From positions 1 through 36,786 of the forward strand of contig JAPPFH010000086.1 in NCBI GenBank assembly GCA_028875185.1: 36,786 nt of DNA, in the 5' to 3' direction. This document shows, one piece after another, positions 1-7,936 of this stretch. The notes under the pieces were generated by a model that was given only the letters and a program-made list of their open reading frames with translations, searched no databases and was not told the DNA's origin. The position numbers were made by a program, and so were the translations under genes. How positions within the stretch are numbered: the first letter of the stretch is position 1; each line of letters begins with the position of its first letter. The DNA is from Chloroflexota bacterium (GTDB lineage: Bacteria; Chloroflexota; Anaerolineae; Aggregatilineales; Phototrophicaceae).

Positions 1-17
1 GGGGATGGGGTAAGACG
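1..17. repeat. Edge fragment of GC-rich dispersed repeat
   Basis: The first 17 bases (GGGGATGGGG followed by TAAGAC) nearly match the right part of the repeat found inside the xanthine dehydrogenase gene at about 35490-35507, which also runs into TAAGAC. It is probably the truncated end of another copy lying mostly outside the window. Bases 18-107 hold nothing else I can support apart from the start region of the glycosyltransferase. Confidence 0.5.
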
Positions 18-107
18 TACGGAAAACAGGCTTTCTGCAGTAGCGGACAAGCCTTACAGTCTCCGATTTCGGGCAGCCCCAACCGGTTTCGTATGATTCG
101 GGGGAAT

Positions 108-1229
108 ATGCGCGTCCTGATGCTCTCCAAAGCCTGCATCGTCGGCATCTATCAGCCGAAACTGGAGGCGATCGCGAGCCGCGGCGTTGACTTGACCGTG
201 CTGGCGCCGCCATCCTGGCGCGATGAGCGCGGCGTACAGCCGCTCGAACGCGCGCACACACAGGGTTATCAGCTGCGCGAGATTCCCATCCGCTTAAACG
301 GCAATTTTCATCTGCACCATTATCCGTCCCTGCCGCGGGAGCTGGATGCTATCCGACCGCAGATTGTGCATATAGACGAAGAACCCTATAACCTGGCGAC
401 TTGGCAGGCGCTGCGTCAGGCTCGGCGCCTCGGCGCCAAAGCGCTATTCTTCAGTTGGCAGAATATCCGGCGCGCCTATCCACCGCCCTTCAACTGGGGC
501 GAAGGCTGGACGCTGCGCAATGCCGATTACGCACTGGCCGGCTCAGACGCGGCCGCCGCCGTCCTGCGGGCAAAGGGATTCGCCGGTCCGCTGGCGGTCA
601 TCCCGCAATTCGGCACATCGCCCGAGCTATTTCAGCCAGCCGCGATGCGCCCGCCGCTCCCCTTCACTATTGGCTACATCGGGCGCATTGTGCCGGAAAA
701 GGGAGTTGAGATTTTGCTGCGCGCAGCCGCTCAATTGGAGGGCGACTGGCGCCTGCGGCTGGTTGGCGGCGGGTCAGCGCGCGACGAAATGGAGTCGCTT
801 GCCCGCTCGCTCGGCATTGGAGAAAAGGTCGCCTTCCTTGGTCAGCTGCCCTCAACGGACTTGCCGGATCAATACCACAAGCTTGATGCGCTCGTTCTGC
901 CCTCGTTAACCCGCCACAACTGGAAAGAGCAGTTCGGCCGCGTACTGGTCGAGGCGATGGCGGCCGGCGTGCCGGTCATCGGCAGCGACAGCGGCGCTAT
1001 TCCCGGCGTCATCGGCGATGGGGGCCTGATAGTGCCCGAGGGCGATGTCGAAGCGCTGGCGGCCGCCCTGCGCGACTTGCGCGTTCAACCAGCCCGGCGC
1101 GCCGAGCTGGCCGAGAAGGGCCGGGCGCGTTTTCTGGCGCATTTCACCCACGAGCGCATCGCCGAAGCAACGGTGGCAGTGTATCGCGAACTTATGCATT
1201 CGGCGAAAACTGGCGCAGCCGCCGAATAA
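108..1229 (+). CDS. GT4-type glycosyltransferase (GT-B fold)
   Basis: A glycosyltransferase of the large GT-B fold family 4 type, which moves a sugar from an activated nucleotide donor to an acceptor in cell-surface polysaccharide or glycolipid assembly. The N-terminal half begins MRVLMLSKACIVG, typical of the first Rossmann strand. The C-terminal half has the donor-binding features: GYIGRIVPEKGVEILL near residue 190, LRLVGGG near 220, and the nucleotide-sugar block GRVLVEAMAAGVPVIGSD near 280. Its 373-residue length suits the family. I chose the ATG at 108 because it gives the usual N-terminus and follows a GGGGG run; an in-frame ATG at 93 adds five residues. The last 38 bases overlap the convergent recO gene. 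Donor and acceptor cannot be told from sequence. Confidence 0.9.
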   Translation: MRVLMLSKACIVGIYQPKLEAIASRGVDLTVLAPPSWRDERGVQPLERAHTQGYQLREIPIRLNGNFHLHHYPSLPRELDAIRPQIVHIDEEPYNLATWQALRQARRLGAKALFFSWQNIRRAYPPPFNWGEGWTLRNADYALAGSDAAAAVLRAKGFAGPLAVIPQFGTSPELFQPAAMRPPLPFTIGYIGRIVPEKGVEILLRAAAQLEGDWRLRLVGGGSARDEMESLARSLGIGEKVAFLGQLPSTDLPDQYHKLDALVLPSLTRHNWKEQFGRVLVEAMAAGVPVIGSDSGAIPGVIGDGGLIVPEGDVEALAAALRDLRVQPARRAELAEKGRARFLAHFTHERIAEATVAVYRELMHSAKTGAAAE

Positions 1230-1971
1230 AATCGATGCTCTCCAGCTGGCGTTCCAGCAGGTGCGCGATATAGCCCAGCATGATGCGCTCGGCGCGACCG
1301 TGCTCCCCGGCGGTGACGCGCAGGCTGCTCACCCGCTCCCAGGCTTCAGCGCTGCGCTGCAAATGGCGCAGCAGCTTGAGCGTGACAATGTCGATCTCAA
1401 CCAGCCGCGCCGGGACTTGGGGCGCCGCCGCTCGGCTAACCACGCCGCCTTCCTCATAGCTGAAATACTGCGCCTCCGGTTCCAGCGCCGCCCGGCTGAT
1501 GACACACTCGCTAAGCTCGGGCCGAAAGCCGACCAGATCGAGCAGCTGCAGCTCGAAGAAACGCGCCGCCAAACGCGGATCTTCCGCCTCCGCGATGCGC
1601 GCCAGCGTTTGATGCAGCAGCGTGAATAGCTCGCCGCTTTCTTCTTCCTCATCAGCGGTGAAGCGATCGAGCAACTCGGCGACATAATTGGCGTAGGCGC
1701 CGCGCCCCAGATCTTCGCGCAAGCCCAAATATGGCTCGATCAATTGCGCTTGCGTCAGAATATCAAGGTTGCGCCCCTTATAGATGAGACAATCGCTGCG
1801 GGCGAAGAGCTCGACATGCCCGCTGAGCTTGGCGCTGGGCTTGCGCGCGCCTTTGGCGATGGCGCGGATCTTGCCCCGCCCAGGCGTCAGCAGGGTCAGC
1901 AGCCGGTCGGATTCGCCGAAATCGCGGCGGCTGAGGATGATAGCTTGTGTGCGAAATTGGCGTGGCGGCAT
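1192..1971 (-). CDS. recO: DNA repair protein RecO
   Basis: RecO loads RecA with RecR and anneals single strands in the RecFOR recombination pathway in the cytosol. The N-terminal OB fold is clear: FRTQAIILSRRDFGESDRLL at residues 6-25, then TPGRGKIRAIAKGARKPSAK. A helical domain follows with the LLDLVGFRPEL signature near 143-153. Length is 259 residues with the ATG at 1971, the start that gives the canonical RecO N-terminus; an upstream in-frame extension to 2085 has no RecO similarity. An oddity is that the zinc-finger region keeps only Cys156: the positions expected for the other three cysteines are Ser159, Ser179 and Ala182. A candidate promoter lies at 2025-1997, back to back with that of the next gene. 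Confidence 0.93.
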   Translation of the reverse strand: MPPRQFRTQAIILSRRDFGESDRLLTLLTPGRGKIRAIAKGARKPSAKLSGHVELFARSDCLIYKGRNLDILTQAQLIEPYLGLREDLGRGAYANYVAELLDRFTADEEEESGELFTLLHQTLARIAEAEDPRLAARFFELQLLDLVGFRPELSECVISRAALEPEAQYFSYEEGGVVSRAAAPQVPARLVEIDIVTLKLLRHLQRSAEAWERVSSLRVTAGEHGRAERIMLGYIAHLLERQLESIDFIRRLRQFSPNA

Positions 1972-1996
1972 GGCGCTGCATTCATTGACTGGCGGG

Positions 1997-2025
1997 ATTA
2001 TGGTATACTGCGCCACCGCGCGCAA
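1997..2025 (-). promoter_or_regulatory. Candidate sigma-70 promoter for recO
   Basis: Read on the minus strand, TTGCGC (2025-2020), a 17-base spacer and CATAAT (2002-1997) stand upstream of the recO ATG at 1971. The boxes overlap the plus-strand promoter of the MNT-HEPN gene, so the two polymerases would compete for the same site. Confidence 0.45.
2001..2009 (+). promoter_or_regulatory. Extended -10 promoter for the MNT-HEPN gene
   Basis: TGGTATACT is a good extended -10 (TG, one base, then TATACT at 2004-2009). TTGACT at 1985-1990 is too close (13-base spacer) to be a normal -35. Expected transcription start is near 2016, upstream of the ATG candidates at 2028 and 2046. Confidence 0.5.
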
Positions 2026-2045
2026 GCATGGGGGTGGCAAACAGG

Positions 2046-2744
2046 ATGAGCAAGACAGTTGAATTCCGACTGCCGCTGGAAGCAATCCGCGCTTATTGCA
2101 GGCAGCGCCCGATTAAGCGGCTGTTGCTGTTTGGCTCGGCTCTGCGCGAAGATTTCACACAGGAAAGCGACATCGATTTGCTGGTGGAATACGCGCCGGA
2201 AGCAGACTTGGATGCCTATGAAATCTTTCGACAGCAAGAGGATTTCAGCGAGATAATTGGGCGGCCGGTGGACCTGGGCGAGCCGCACTCACTCAAGCCC
2301 TATATTCGCCAAGAGGTCATCGAAAGCGCCGAGCTGATATACGATGTGAATGGCATTGAACCAGGCAGGAGCAAGCCTATGCCAAAGAAACCGGATAAAG
2401 ACCGCCTGCGCCTGCTGGATATGCGGGACGCGGCTGAAGACGCTATTCAATTCGCCACCGGGCGCGCGCGCGCCGATATCGAGAATGACAGGATGCTGAA
2501 ATCGGCATTGGTGAGAGAAGTCGAAGTCATCGGCGAAGCCGCCAATCATGTCAGCGAAGCAACGAGGGCGTTAGCGCCGGAGATTGACTGGGGGAAAATC
2601 ATCGGCATGCGCAACAGACTCATCCATGACTATACCAATATCAACCTTGACGTGCTGTGGGATGTCATAACTTATCAGCTGCCGCCGCTTATCAGCGAAT
2701 TGAATCGCCTGATTGAAGCCAAGTACGGAGCGCGCAATGAGTGA
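2046..2744 (+). CDS. Fused MNT nucleotidyltransferase-HEPN protein (MntA/HepT-type)
   Basis: A single 232-residue polypeptide joins the two halves of what is usually a two-gene toxin-antitoxin pair. Residues 1-105 are a minimal nucleotidyltransferase: GS at 30-31, SDID giving Asp42 and Asp44, and a third acidic residue Asp76. In known pairs this antitoxin AMPylates the toxin. Residues 112-232 are a HEPN (DUF86) domain with the RNase motif RNRLIHDY at 189-196 (R-x4-H-x-Y), where the tyrosine is the AMP acceptor in characterised HepT. The link is DVNGIEPGRSKP, which looks like a translated former intergenic spacer. The ATG at 2379 (Met112) is preceded by a perfect AGGAG seven bases away, so free HEPN may also be made. 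Start 2046 is preferred by homology; ATG 2028 is possible. The stop overlaps the S10 peptidase start. Confidence 0.85.
   Translation: MSKTVEFRLPLEAIRAYCRQRPIKRLLLFGSALREDFTQESDIDLLVEYAPEADLDAYEIFRQQEDFSEIIGRPVDLGEPHSLKPYIRQEVIESAELIYDVNGIEPGRSKPMPKKPDKDRLRLLDMRDAAEDAIQFATGRARADIENDRMLKSALVREVEVIGEAANHVSEATRALAPEIDWGKIIGMRNRLIHDYTNINLDVLWDVITYQLPPLISELNRLIEAKYGARNE
2367..2381 (+). promoter_or_regulatory. Internal ribosome binding site and start codon for HEPN half
   Basis: AGGAG at 2367-2371, a seven-base spacer and ATG at 2379-2381 lie in frame inside the fusion gene, exactly where a separate HEPN gene would begin (MPKKPDKDRLRLLDMRDAAE). The arrangement is optimal for initiation, so a free toxin-domain product is plausible. 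Confidence 0.6.
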
Positions 2745-4182
2745 ATCTGAGAAGAAATGCGCGAATGACAAAAGCGAAATCACCGAAGAAGCGCCTATCG
2801 TCACATCGCAACAACTTGAACTCGGCGATCAGACCCTCGCGTACAGAGCGACCGTCGGCATGCTGCCGCTCAAAGACGAGAAGGGGGCAATCGCGGCTCA
2901 AATCTTCTACACCGCCTACACGTTGGACGCGGACGCCAACCCCGCCGAACGTCCGTTGATCTTCGTCTTCAACGGCGGTCCTGGCTCGGCGTCCATCTGG
3001 CTGCACATGGGCGCGCTGGGACCGAAACGCGTCGACATGGGCGAAGAAGGCTTCATGCCGCCGCCGCCCTACAAACTCATCGACAACGCCCATACCTGGC
3101 TCGATCTGGGCGATCTGGTCTTCATCGATCCGGTCGGCACCGGTTACTCGCGCGCCGCCGACCCAGCCGATAACGAGAAATATTGGGGGCTGGAAGAAGA
3201 CCTGGAAGCCGTGGGCGAGTTCATCCGTCTCTATCTCTCGCGGGAGAAGCGCTGGACCTCGCCCCTTTATCTCGCCGGCGAAAGTTATGGCACCACGCGC
3301 GCCGCCGGGCTGGCTGGTCACCTAATCGACCGGGGCATCGCCTTTAATGGCGTCGTGCTGATCTCGACCGTGATGAACTTCCAAACTCTGCGCTTCACCA
3401 AAGCCAATGACTTGCCCTATACGCTCTATCTGCCCAGTTTCTGCGCCGCCGCGCATTATCATGGGAAGCTGGAAGACGATCTGCAGAAGCGCGACTTGCG
3501 CGAACTGCTGCGCGAAGTGGCCGAATGGGCTGAAGCCGATTACACTGTCGCCCTGGCCAAAGGCGACCGCATGAGCGAAGACGAGCGCGCCTCCATCGCC
3601 GAGCGGCTCTCGCGCTATACCGGCTTGTCACAGCGTTTCATCCTCGGCGCCGATCTGCGCGTCAATATCATGAGCTTCTGCAAGGAGCTGCTGCGGGATG
3701 ACAAGCGCGCGGTGGGCCGCCTTGATTCCCGCTTCATCGGCATCATGGCTTCAGCTGAGGGCGCCAGCTTCGATTTCGATCCCTCGATGCACGCCATCAC
3801 GCCGCCCTATAACGCGGTCTTCAACCAATACGTGCGCGAGCAGCTGGCGTATGAGACAGACCTCAATTACGAAATCCTCAGCTACAAAGTCAACGAAAAT
3901 TGGAGATATCAAGGCGGTCGCTTTCCCGATACCAGCGAAGGGCTGCGCGCCGCCTTCGCCAAGAATCCCTTTATGCGCGTGCTGGTTGCGCAGGGTTATT
4001 ATGACCTGGCCACGCCCTTTCAAGCCGCCTACTACTCGCTGGCGCACATGGGCTTAGACCCGGCGCTGCGCGACAATATAACCATCACCGAATACGAGGC
4101 GGGCCACATGATGTACGTGCACGAGCCATCGCTGGCAAAGCTCAAAGCCGACGCGCGCGCCTTCATCCGCGCGACAGACTAA
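2737..4182 (+). CDS. S10 family serine carboxypeptidase-like protein
   Basis: An alpha/beta-hydrolase of peptidase family S10, which removes C-terminal residues from peptides. Visible landmarks are the oxyanion-hole motif NGGPGSAS from residue 79, the nucleophile Ser183 in GESYG, Asp423 in YYDLATP and His457 in EAGHMMY. The 481-residue length is normal for bacterial members. No signal peptide is evident: the N-terminus is charged (MSESEKKCANDKSE), so it is probably cytosolic unless exported another way. I chose ATG 2737 over the upstream TTG at 2713 because GGAG lies six bases before it. It overlaps the MNT-HEPN stop by eight bases, which points to translational coupling. Its role may be final digestion of imported peptides, like the other peptidases downstream. 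Confidence 0.92.
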   Translation: MSESEKKCANDKSEITEEAPIVTSQQLELGDQTLAYRATVGMLPLKDEKGAIAAQIFYTAYTLDADANPAERPLIFVFNGGPGSASIWLHMGALGPKRVDMGEEGFMPPPPYKLIDNAHTWLDLGDLVFIDPVGTGYSRAADPADNEKYWGLEEDLEAVGEFIRLYLSREKRWTSPLYLAGESYGTTRAAGLAGHLIDRGIAFNGVVLISTVMNFQTLRFTKANDLPYTLYLPSFCAAAHYHGKLEDDLQKRDLRELLREVAEWAEADYTVALAKGDRMSEDERASIAERLSRYTGLSQRFILGADLRVNIMSFCKELLRDDKRAVGRLDSRFIGIMASAEGASFDFDPSMHAITPPYNAVFNQYVREQLAYETDLNYEILSYKVNENWRYQGGRFPDTSEGLRAAFAKNPFMRVLVAQGYYDLATPFQAAYYSLAHMGLDPALRDNITITEYEAGHMMYVHEPSLAKLKADARAFIRATD

Positions 4183-4730
4183 CGCTATCGCGGCATCCGC
4201 GCCACATAGTCGCGTAGCAACCAACAGCTTCAACTGAGGTCATTCGCGCTCGACAGCCGCAATCTTGGCGGGCGGGCAGCACGAGGCATTTGCGTCTGCC
4301 GCTTACTGCACAAACCAATTCTTAACATGCCCCTGAGCTAAACAGCCCGTTCTCGACTCACAAGTCCATGAATTTCAATCCGAATCAAGCCCAGTTTCGT
4401 TATCGCGTCATTTGGTCTGATGATACAATGCCTCATAATTCGTTTCACAACGAGTGAAATTGATCTAATGCAGTATAAATTGCGCCCAACTCTATTGGCG
4501 GCAATGCGGACGAATGGATTCAGCGCGACCTTGTCTCGCGCCGTTTCCGTTGGCGGAACGCCTGTATTCCCGATGAGAGTGTACTGCGGAGTTAACCCGC
4601 GCTGCTTAAATCGAACTCCGCCTAGATTAAGCGAAATCAATGGGCTGTCGCTATTCCTGGCGATGCAACGCGCAATTCTCGCTATGCTTCCAGGTTCGCA
4701 AGCGTCAGTTCACGAAGAATGGAGAAACCC
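4183..4730 (+). other. 548-base gene-free stretch, probable structured leader
   Basis: No convincing coding sequence. It holds an extended -10 candidate at 4421-4429, a 6-bp inverted repeat TTTCAC/GTGAAA at 4443-4459 just after the predicted start site, a short GGCG-GAA-CGCC hairpin near 4554-4564, and an 8-bp inverted repeat GCGGAGTT/AACTCCGC at 4586-4593 and 4614-4621. If the promoter is real, the large surface-protein gene has a leader of about 295 bases. It matches no riboswitch class I recognise. Confidence 0.4.
4421..4429 (+). promoter_or_regulatory. Extended -10 promoter candidate upstream of LysM protein
   Basis: TGATACAAT has the form TG, one base, TACAAT (4424-4429). No good -35 is visible. 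The same TGnTACAAT form occurs upstream of the glgX-like gene and the Uma2 gene, which supports it as a local promoter style. Confidence 0.35.
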
Positions 4731-7565
4731 ATGAGACTGTCAATGCAAAGATTTTTGTCGATATTGGCGCGGCATATGCTTTTGCTGATCTGCCTTCTCC
4801 TGTTTGGCGCCGCGTCGTTTGCCCCAGTCATGGCGCAGGACCCGCTGGCCGCCCCAACTGATTTGACGGCGACCGCCGTCGCCGAGGGCATCTCCCTAAG
4901 TTGGACGGCGCCGGCCGGCGCGGTAGACGGATATGAGATTTTGCGCATGCGCCCCGCGCAAGACGAAACTGAATTTACAACCCTGGTGGACGACACCGGA
5001 AACAGCGACACAACCTACACCGACGCCAGCGCCACAACGGATGGCGAAGAGTATTTTTATCGGGTCAGGACCATTCGCGGCACGGAGCGCAGCGAGCGTT
5101 CCTATGCGGCCTACACCACCTTTTCGTCTACACCGCCGCCACCGCCGCCCATCGTCAACACGGTCATCAGCTGTGAAATCCAGCACGGCGACATCCACGA
5201 TATTTTGCATTGCACGGTCGCAGCCGGCGAACAGACCATCACATCGGCAGACTGGACCCCCAGCTTTGAGGCTACTTACGCTCAAACGACATCCAGACCG
5301 TCAGCGGCATGGGTTATCGCCGATGAATATTGCAGCCAAAGCACAGATGTCGAGGTCCAACCTTATGCCGGCGATACAGCGCTTCCGACGGCAACCGCCA
5401 CAATTACGCTGGAGTGCTCGCCAGAGCCGGTTGACGCCTTATCCGTGAGTTGTCAAAACGTGATCGAAAACAACAAGCATGTTTTGCGCTGCCGGCTGAG
5501 CGGTGGCGATCAAACTGTTGACAGCGCTCTTTGGACCCCCCAATACGACAATCAATACGCGCAAACAAAAGTGGGAGAAGAAGCGGCTGAAGCGACCTGG
5601 ATTATCAGCGATCACAGCCAAAACTACTGCGGCCAGACCACTTCGGTCGAAGTCACCGCCATTGTCGGCGGCGAGGCGGTTCCGACGCTTTCGACCACTT
5701 TCTCTCTCCCCTGCCTCATTATCGTCGACAACGATTGCAGCTTGGCAAACGCCATCCGCTCCGCCAATGGCAGCGCCCAACTCGAAGAGAGCGGCGACGG
5801 CGACGGCAATGACGATTGCGAAGTTGGCGCCGACCCTGACGATACGGCCGACCCGCCCGTAACGGGAGACGACATCATTCTGCTCACTAGAAATGTCACC
5901 TTGGCGGGCCCCCTGCCGACCATATCCAGCCAAGTTCGCATTGAGGGCAACAATCGCCGCGTCTCCGGCGATGGCGCCCACCGCGCGTTCATGGTGACAG
6001 GGGGGCATTTAGGCGTTAATAAATTGACCATAACCAGAGCGCTGGCCGCGACAGTGGGGGGCGGCATATATATCAACAGCGGTTCACTGACCGTCAGCGA
6101 AAGCACGATTCAGAACAGCAAAGCCAACGACATCGGCGGCGCCATTTACGCCATCGACAGCGACGTGAAAATCACAGACTCGATGTTCAGCGGGAACATG
6201 ACGGTAAAGAGCCATGGCGGCGCTGTCTATTTCATCAGTTCCACCGGCTTGCACACATTGGATATTGTTGGCTCCACCTTCAAAGACAACACGGCTACCG
6301 AAGACGGCGGCGCTTTGAAGACCGCAGGCGGCATCGCCTCCATCAACAAGAGCACCTTTTTCGACAACGCCGGCGACGAGGGCGGCGCCATCGAAAGCAG
6401 CGAAACCACCCTTTCCATCACCAACAGCACCTTCAGCAACAACAGCGCCCGAGAAGGCGGCGGCTTGAGTTCCTTCAGTTCTTTCGTAACTCTCACGCAC
6501 ACGACTTGGGCTTACAATACAGCGGCGGAGCAAGGTGGCGGCATCGCCATCATCGGCTGGACCGGCAACTTCAAGATACGCAATACGCTCATCACCGAAA
6601 GCGCAAGCGGCGGCGATTGCCACAGCGGTCCCAATCCAAACATCATCCTTGAGTTCACCGGCAACTTCATCCAAGATGGCTCCTGCGCGCCGCAAACCGC
6701 CCAGAGTCAAGTGGTGTCGGAGGATGCTGAGTTTCAAGCGCAGGCAGACGCCGGGGATCAGCCGGTAATTACTGTCGAAGCGCAATTCAGCACCGGCGAT
6801 GACGCCAAGATTGGCAGGCTGACCGGCAACCCGCCGCATCACCCTTTGCAGGCGGGAAGCCCGGCGATTGACGCCGCGAATCCAGTGTACTGCTTGCTTG
6901 ATGATCAGCCTTTGACCGCCCGTCCGCAGTTCGGCAACTGTGATATCGGCGCTTATGAATATCCGAAACCGGCGCCGGATCCGCCCGCTACGCCCGATCC
7001 ACCAGACCCGCCGGACCCGCCGCCCGCTACGCCGCAGCCGACGCCCGAAGCACCGCCGCCGCCACCTGTGTCAACGTCCGCGCCTTATATCTGCCCGGTG
7101 AGCGATCGCATCATCGTGAGATCGCCAAACGACGATGTGCAATGCGCGGAGATTGACACCATCTCGCTCGACAAGCACCCAGCTCTGCAAGGCGCGAGAC
7201 TAGCCATGAGACTGTGGCGGTCCGCTGAGATCTGCACCCACTCGGTCTCGGACGGAGAAAACCTTTTCCGCCTGGCCATTCAATACGACACAACCGTGGA
7301 AGTCCTAAGGCGGCACAACAATCTCGACTCCGATCATCTCTCTGTCGGGCAGGTGCTGCTGCTGCCAGCCTGTGAGTCGGACGATCTCTACTTCGCCCCG
7401 GGGACCGAAGTTTGCTTCGCGGCCGCTGGCGGCATTGTCTTTATCGATACCGCTACCGCCGAGCGAGACGTACACACGATCGCGGCTTACGAAAGCGGCG
7501 GCATGACCTGCGGCCAAATCAACCGAGCCGGCATCGTCGTGCTGGTTTCGGGCGGCGACAGCTAA
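4731..7565 (+). CDS. Secreted FN3 / beta-helix / LysM surface protein
   Basis: A 944-residue exported protein of unknown function. A signal peptide with a hydrophobic run LLLICLLLFGAA ends near AQDP (about residue 36). Residues 40-133 form a fibronectin type III domain (APTDLTATAVAEGISLSW). Two related four-cysteine modules follow at about 146-228 and 236-328. Residues 380-625 are a right-handed beta-helix with repeated GGAIY, ITDSMFSGN and GGGI units, as in polymorphic outer-membrane repeats. The closing motif SPAIDAANP...GNCDIGAYEY (709-743) is typical of choice-of-anchor beta-helix proteins. A Pro-rich linker (744-783) leads to a LysM domain (about 833-880, VSDGENLFRLAIQYDTTVEVL, then LSVGQVLLLPAC) and a short Cys-containing tail. 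LysM domains bind peptidoglycan, so it is probably wall-attached. I chose the ATG at 4731 because GGAG lies six bases upstream; an in-frame ATG sits at 4719. Confidence 0.9.
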   Translation: MRLSMQRFLSILARHMLLLICLLLFGAASFAPVMAQDPLAAPTDLTATAVAEGISLSWTAPAGAVDGYEILRMRPAQDETEFTTLVDDTGNSDTTYTDASATTDGEEYFYRVRTIRGTERSERSYAAYTTFSSTPPPPPPIVNTVISCEIQHGDIHDILHCTVAAGEQTITSADWTPSFEATYAQTTSRPSAAWVIADEYCSQSTDVEVQPYAGDTALPTATATITLECSPEPVDALSVSCQNVIENNKHVLRCRLSGGDQTVDSALWTPQYDNQYAQTKVGEEAAEATWIISDHSQNYCGQTTSVEVTAIVGGEAVPTLSTTFSLPCLIIVDNDCSLANAIRSANGSAQLEESGDGDGNDDCEVGADPDDTADPPVTGDDIILLTRNVTLAGPLPTISSQVRIEGNNRRVSGDGAHRAFMVTGGHLGVNKLTITRALAATVGGGIYINSGSLTVSESTIQNSKANDIGGAIYAIDSDVKITDSMFSGNMTVKSHGGAVYFISSTGLHTLDIVGSTFKDNTATEDGGALKTAGGIASINKSTFFDNAGDEGGAIESSETTLSITNSTFSNNSAREGGGLSSFSSFVTLTHTTWAYNTAAEQGGGIAIIGWTGNFKIRNTLITESASGGDCHSGPNPNIILEFTGNFIQDGSCAPQTAQSQVVSEDAEFQAQADAGDQPVITVEAQFSTGDDAKIGRLTGNPPHHPLQAGSPAIDAANPVYCLLDDQPLTARPQFGNCDIGAYEYPKPAPDPPATPDPPDPPDPPPATPQPTPEAPPPPPVSTSAPYICPVSDRIIVRSPNDDVQCAEIDTISLDKHPALQGARLAMRLWRSAEICTHSVSDGENLFRLAIQYDTTVEVLRRHNNLDSDHLSVGQVLLLPACESDDLYFAPGTEVCFAAAGGIVFIDTATAERDVHTIAAYESGGMTCGQINRAGIVVLVSGGDS

Positions 7566-7661
7566 GTGCCGCGTCTTCAGTTGAATGGCGCGTTCGAGAC
7601 AATGCGCCTTAACGATTGAGCGGCCCGCGCTTTCGCCGCTATTCCGCAGCCGGGGGAATGT

Positions 7662-7847
7662 ATGAGCCATTGCACGAAGCTGCCTTCTTTAACCGCTAGC
7701 GAGGTTTGCCGCCTCGGCGACAAACGCTGGCTGGTTGAAGAAGGCGTCTGGTCAGTCGCTACCGCGCGCCAATGGCTAACCCGCCAGACCTGCCTGCAGC
7801 ACATCGAAAAGCAGGGTTACAAGTTTCGCAAGCCCAAGCGCCGTTGA
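7662..7847 (+). CDS. Small hypothetical protein, 61 residues
   Basis: A short frame starting at an ATG with GGGGGAA a few bases upstream. The product is basic at its end (YKFRKPKRR) and contains TARQWLTRQTCLQHIEKQGY, which could be a short helix-turn-helix-like or nucleic-acid-binding segment, but I do not recognise a family. It is isolated between the surface-protein gene and a repeat block. It could be a chance frame; the good ribosome binding site and its end just before the repeats are the main points in favour. Confidence 0.38.
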   Translation: MSHCTKLPSLTASEVCRLGDKRWLVEEGVWSVATARQWLTRQTCLQHIEKQGYKFRKPKRR

Positions 7848-7852
7848 CAGGC

Positions 7853-7891
7853 CCCCACCCCAAACCCCTCCCCCATAAAGAGGGAGGGGCT
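7853..7891. repeat. GC-rich palindromic dispersed repeat, intergenic copy
   Basis: CCCCCACCCC, then CCCCTCCC and a complementary GGGAGGGG separated by a short AT-rich loop. The reverse complement of 26985-27023 and the repeat at 35462-35514 share the same palindromic core and the flanking CCCCCAYCCC block. This is the intergenic member of a family that also lies inside two genes. Confidence 0.7.
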
Positions 7892-7936
7892 TAAAATACG
7901 CGAAAACGCTTGAAAACTCCCCTTCCCTCGTTGTGG

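Noticed and set aside
4420-4734. 104-residue open frame before the LysM protein gene
   Set aside because: Its ATG overlaps the extended -10, there is no ribosome binding site, and the product has no domain. The stretch looks more like a leader.
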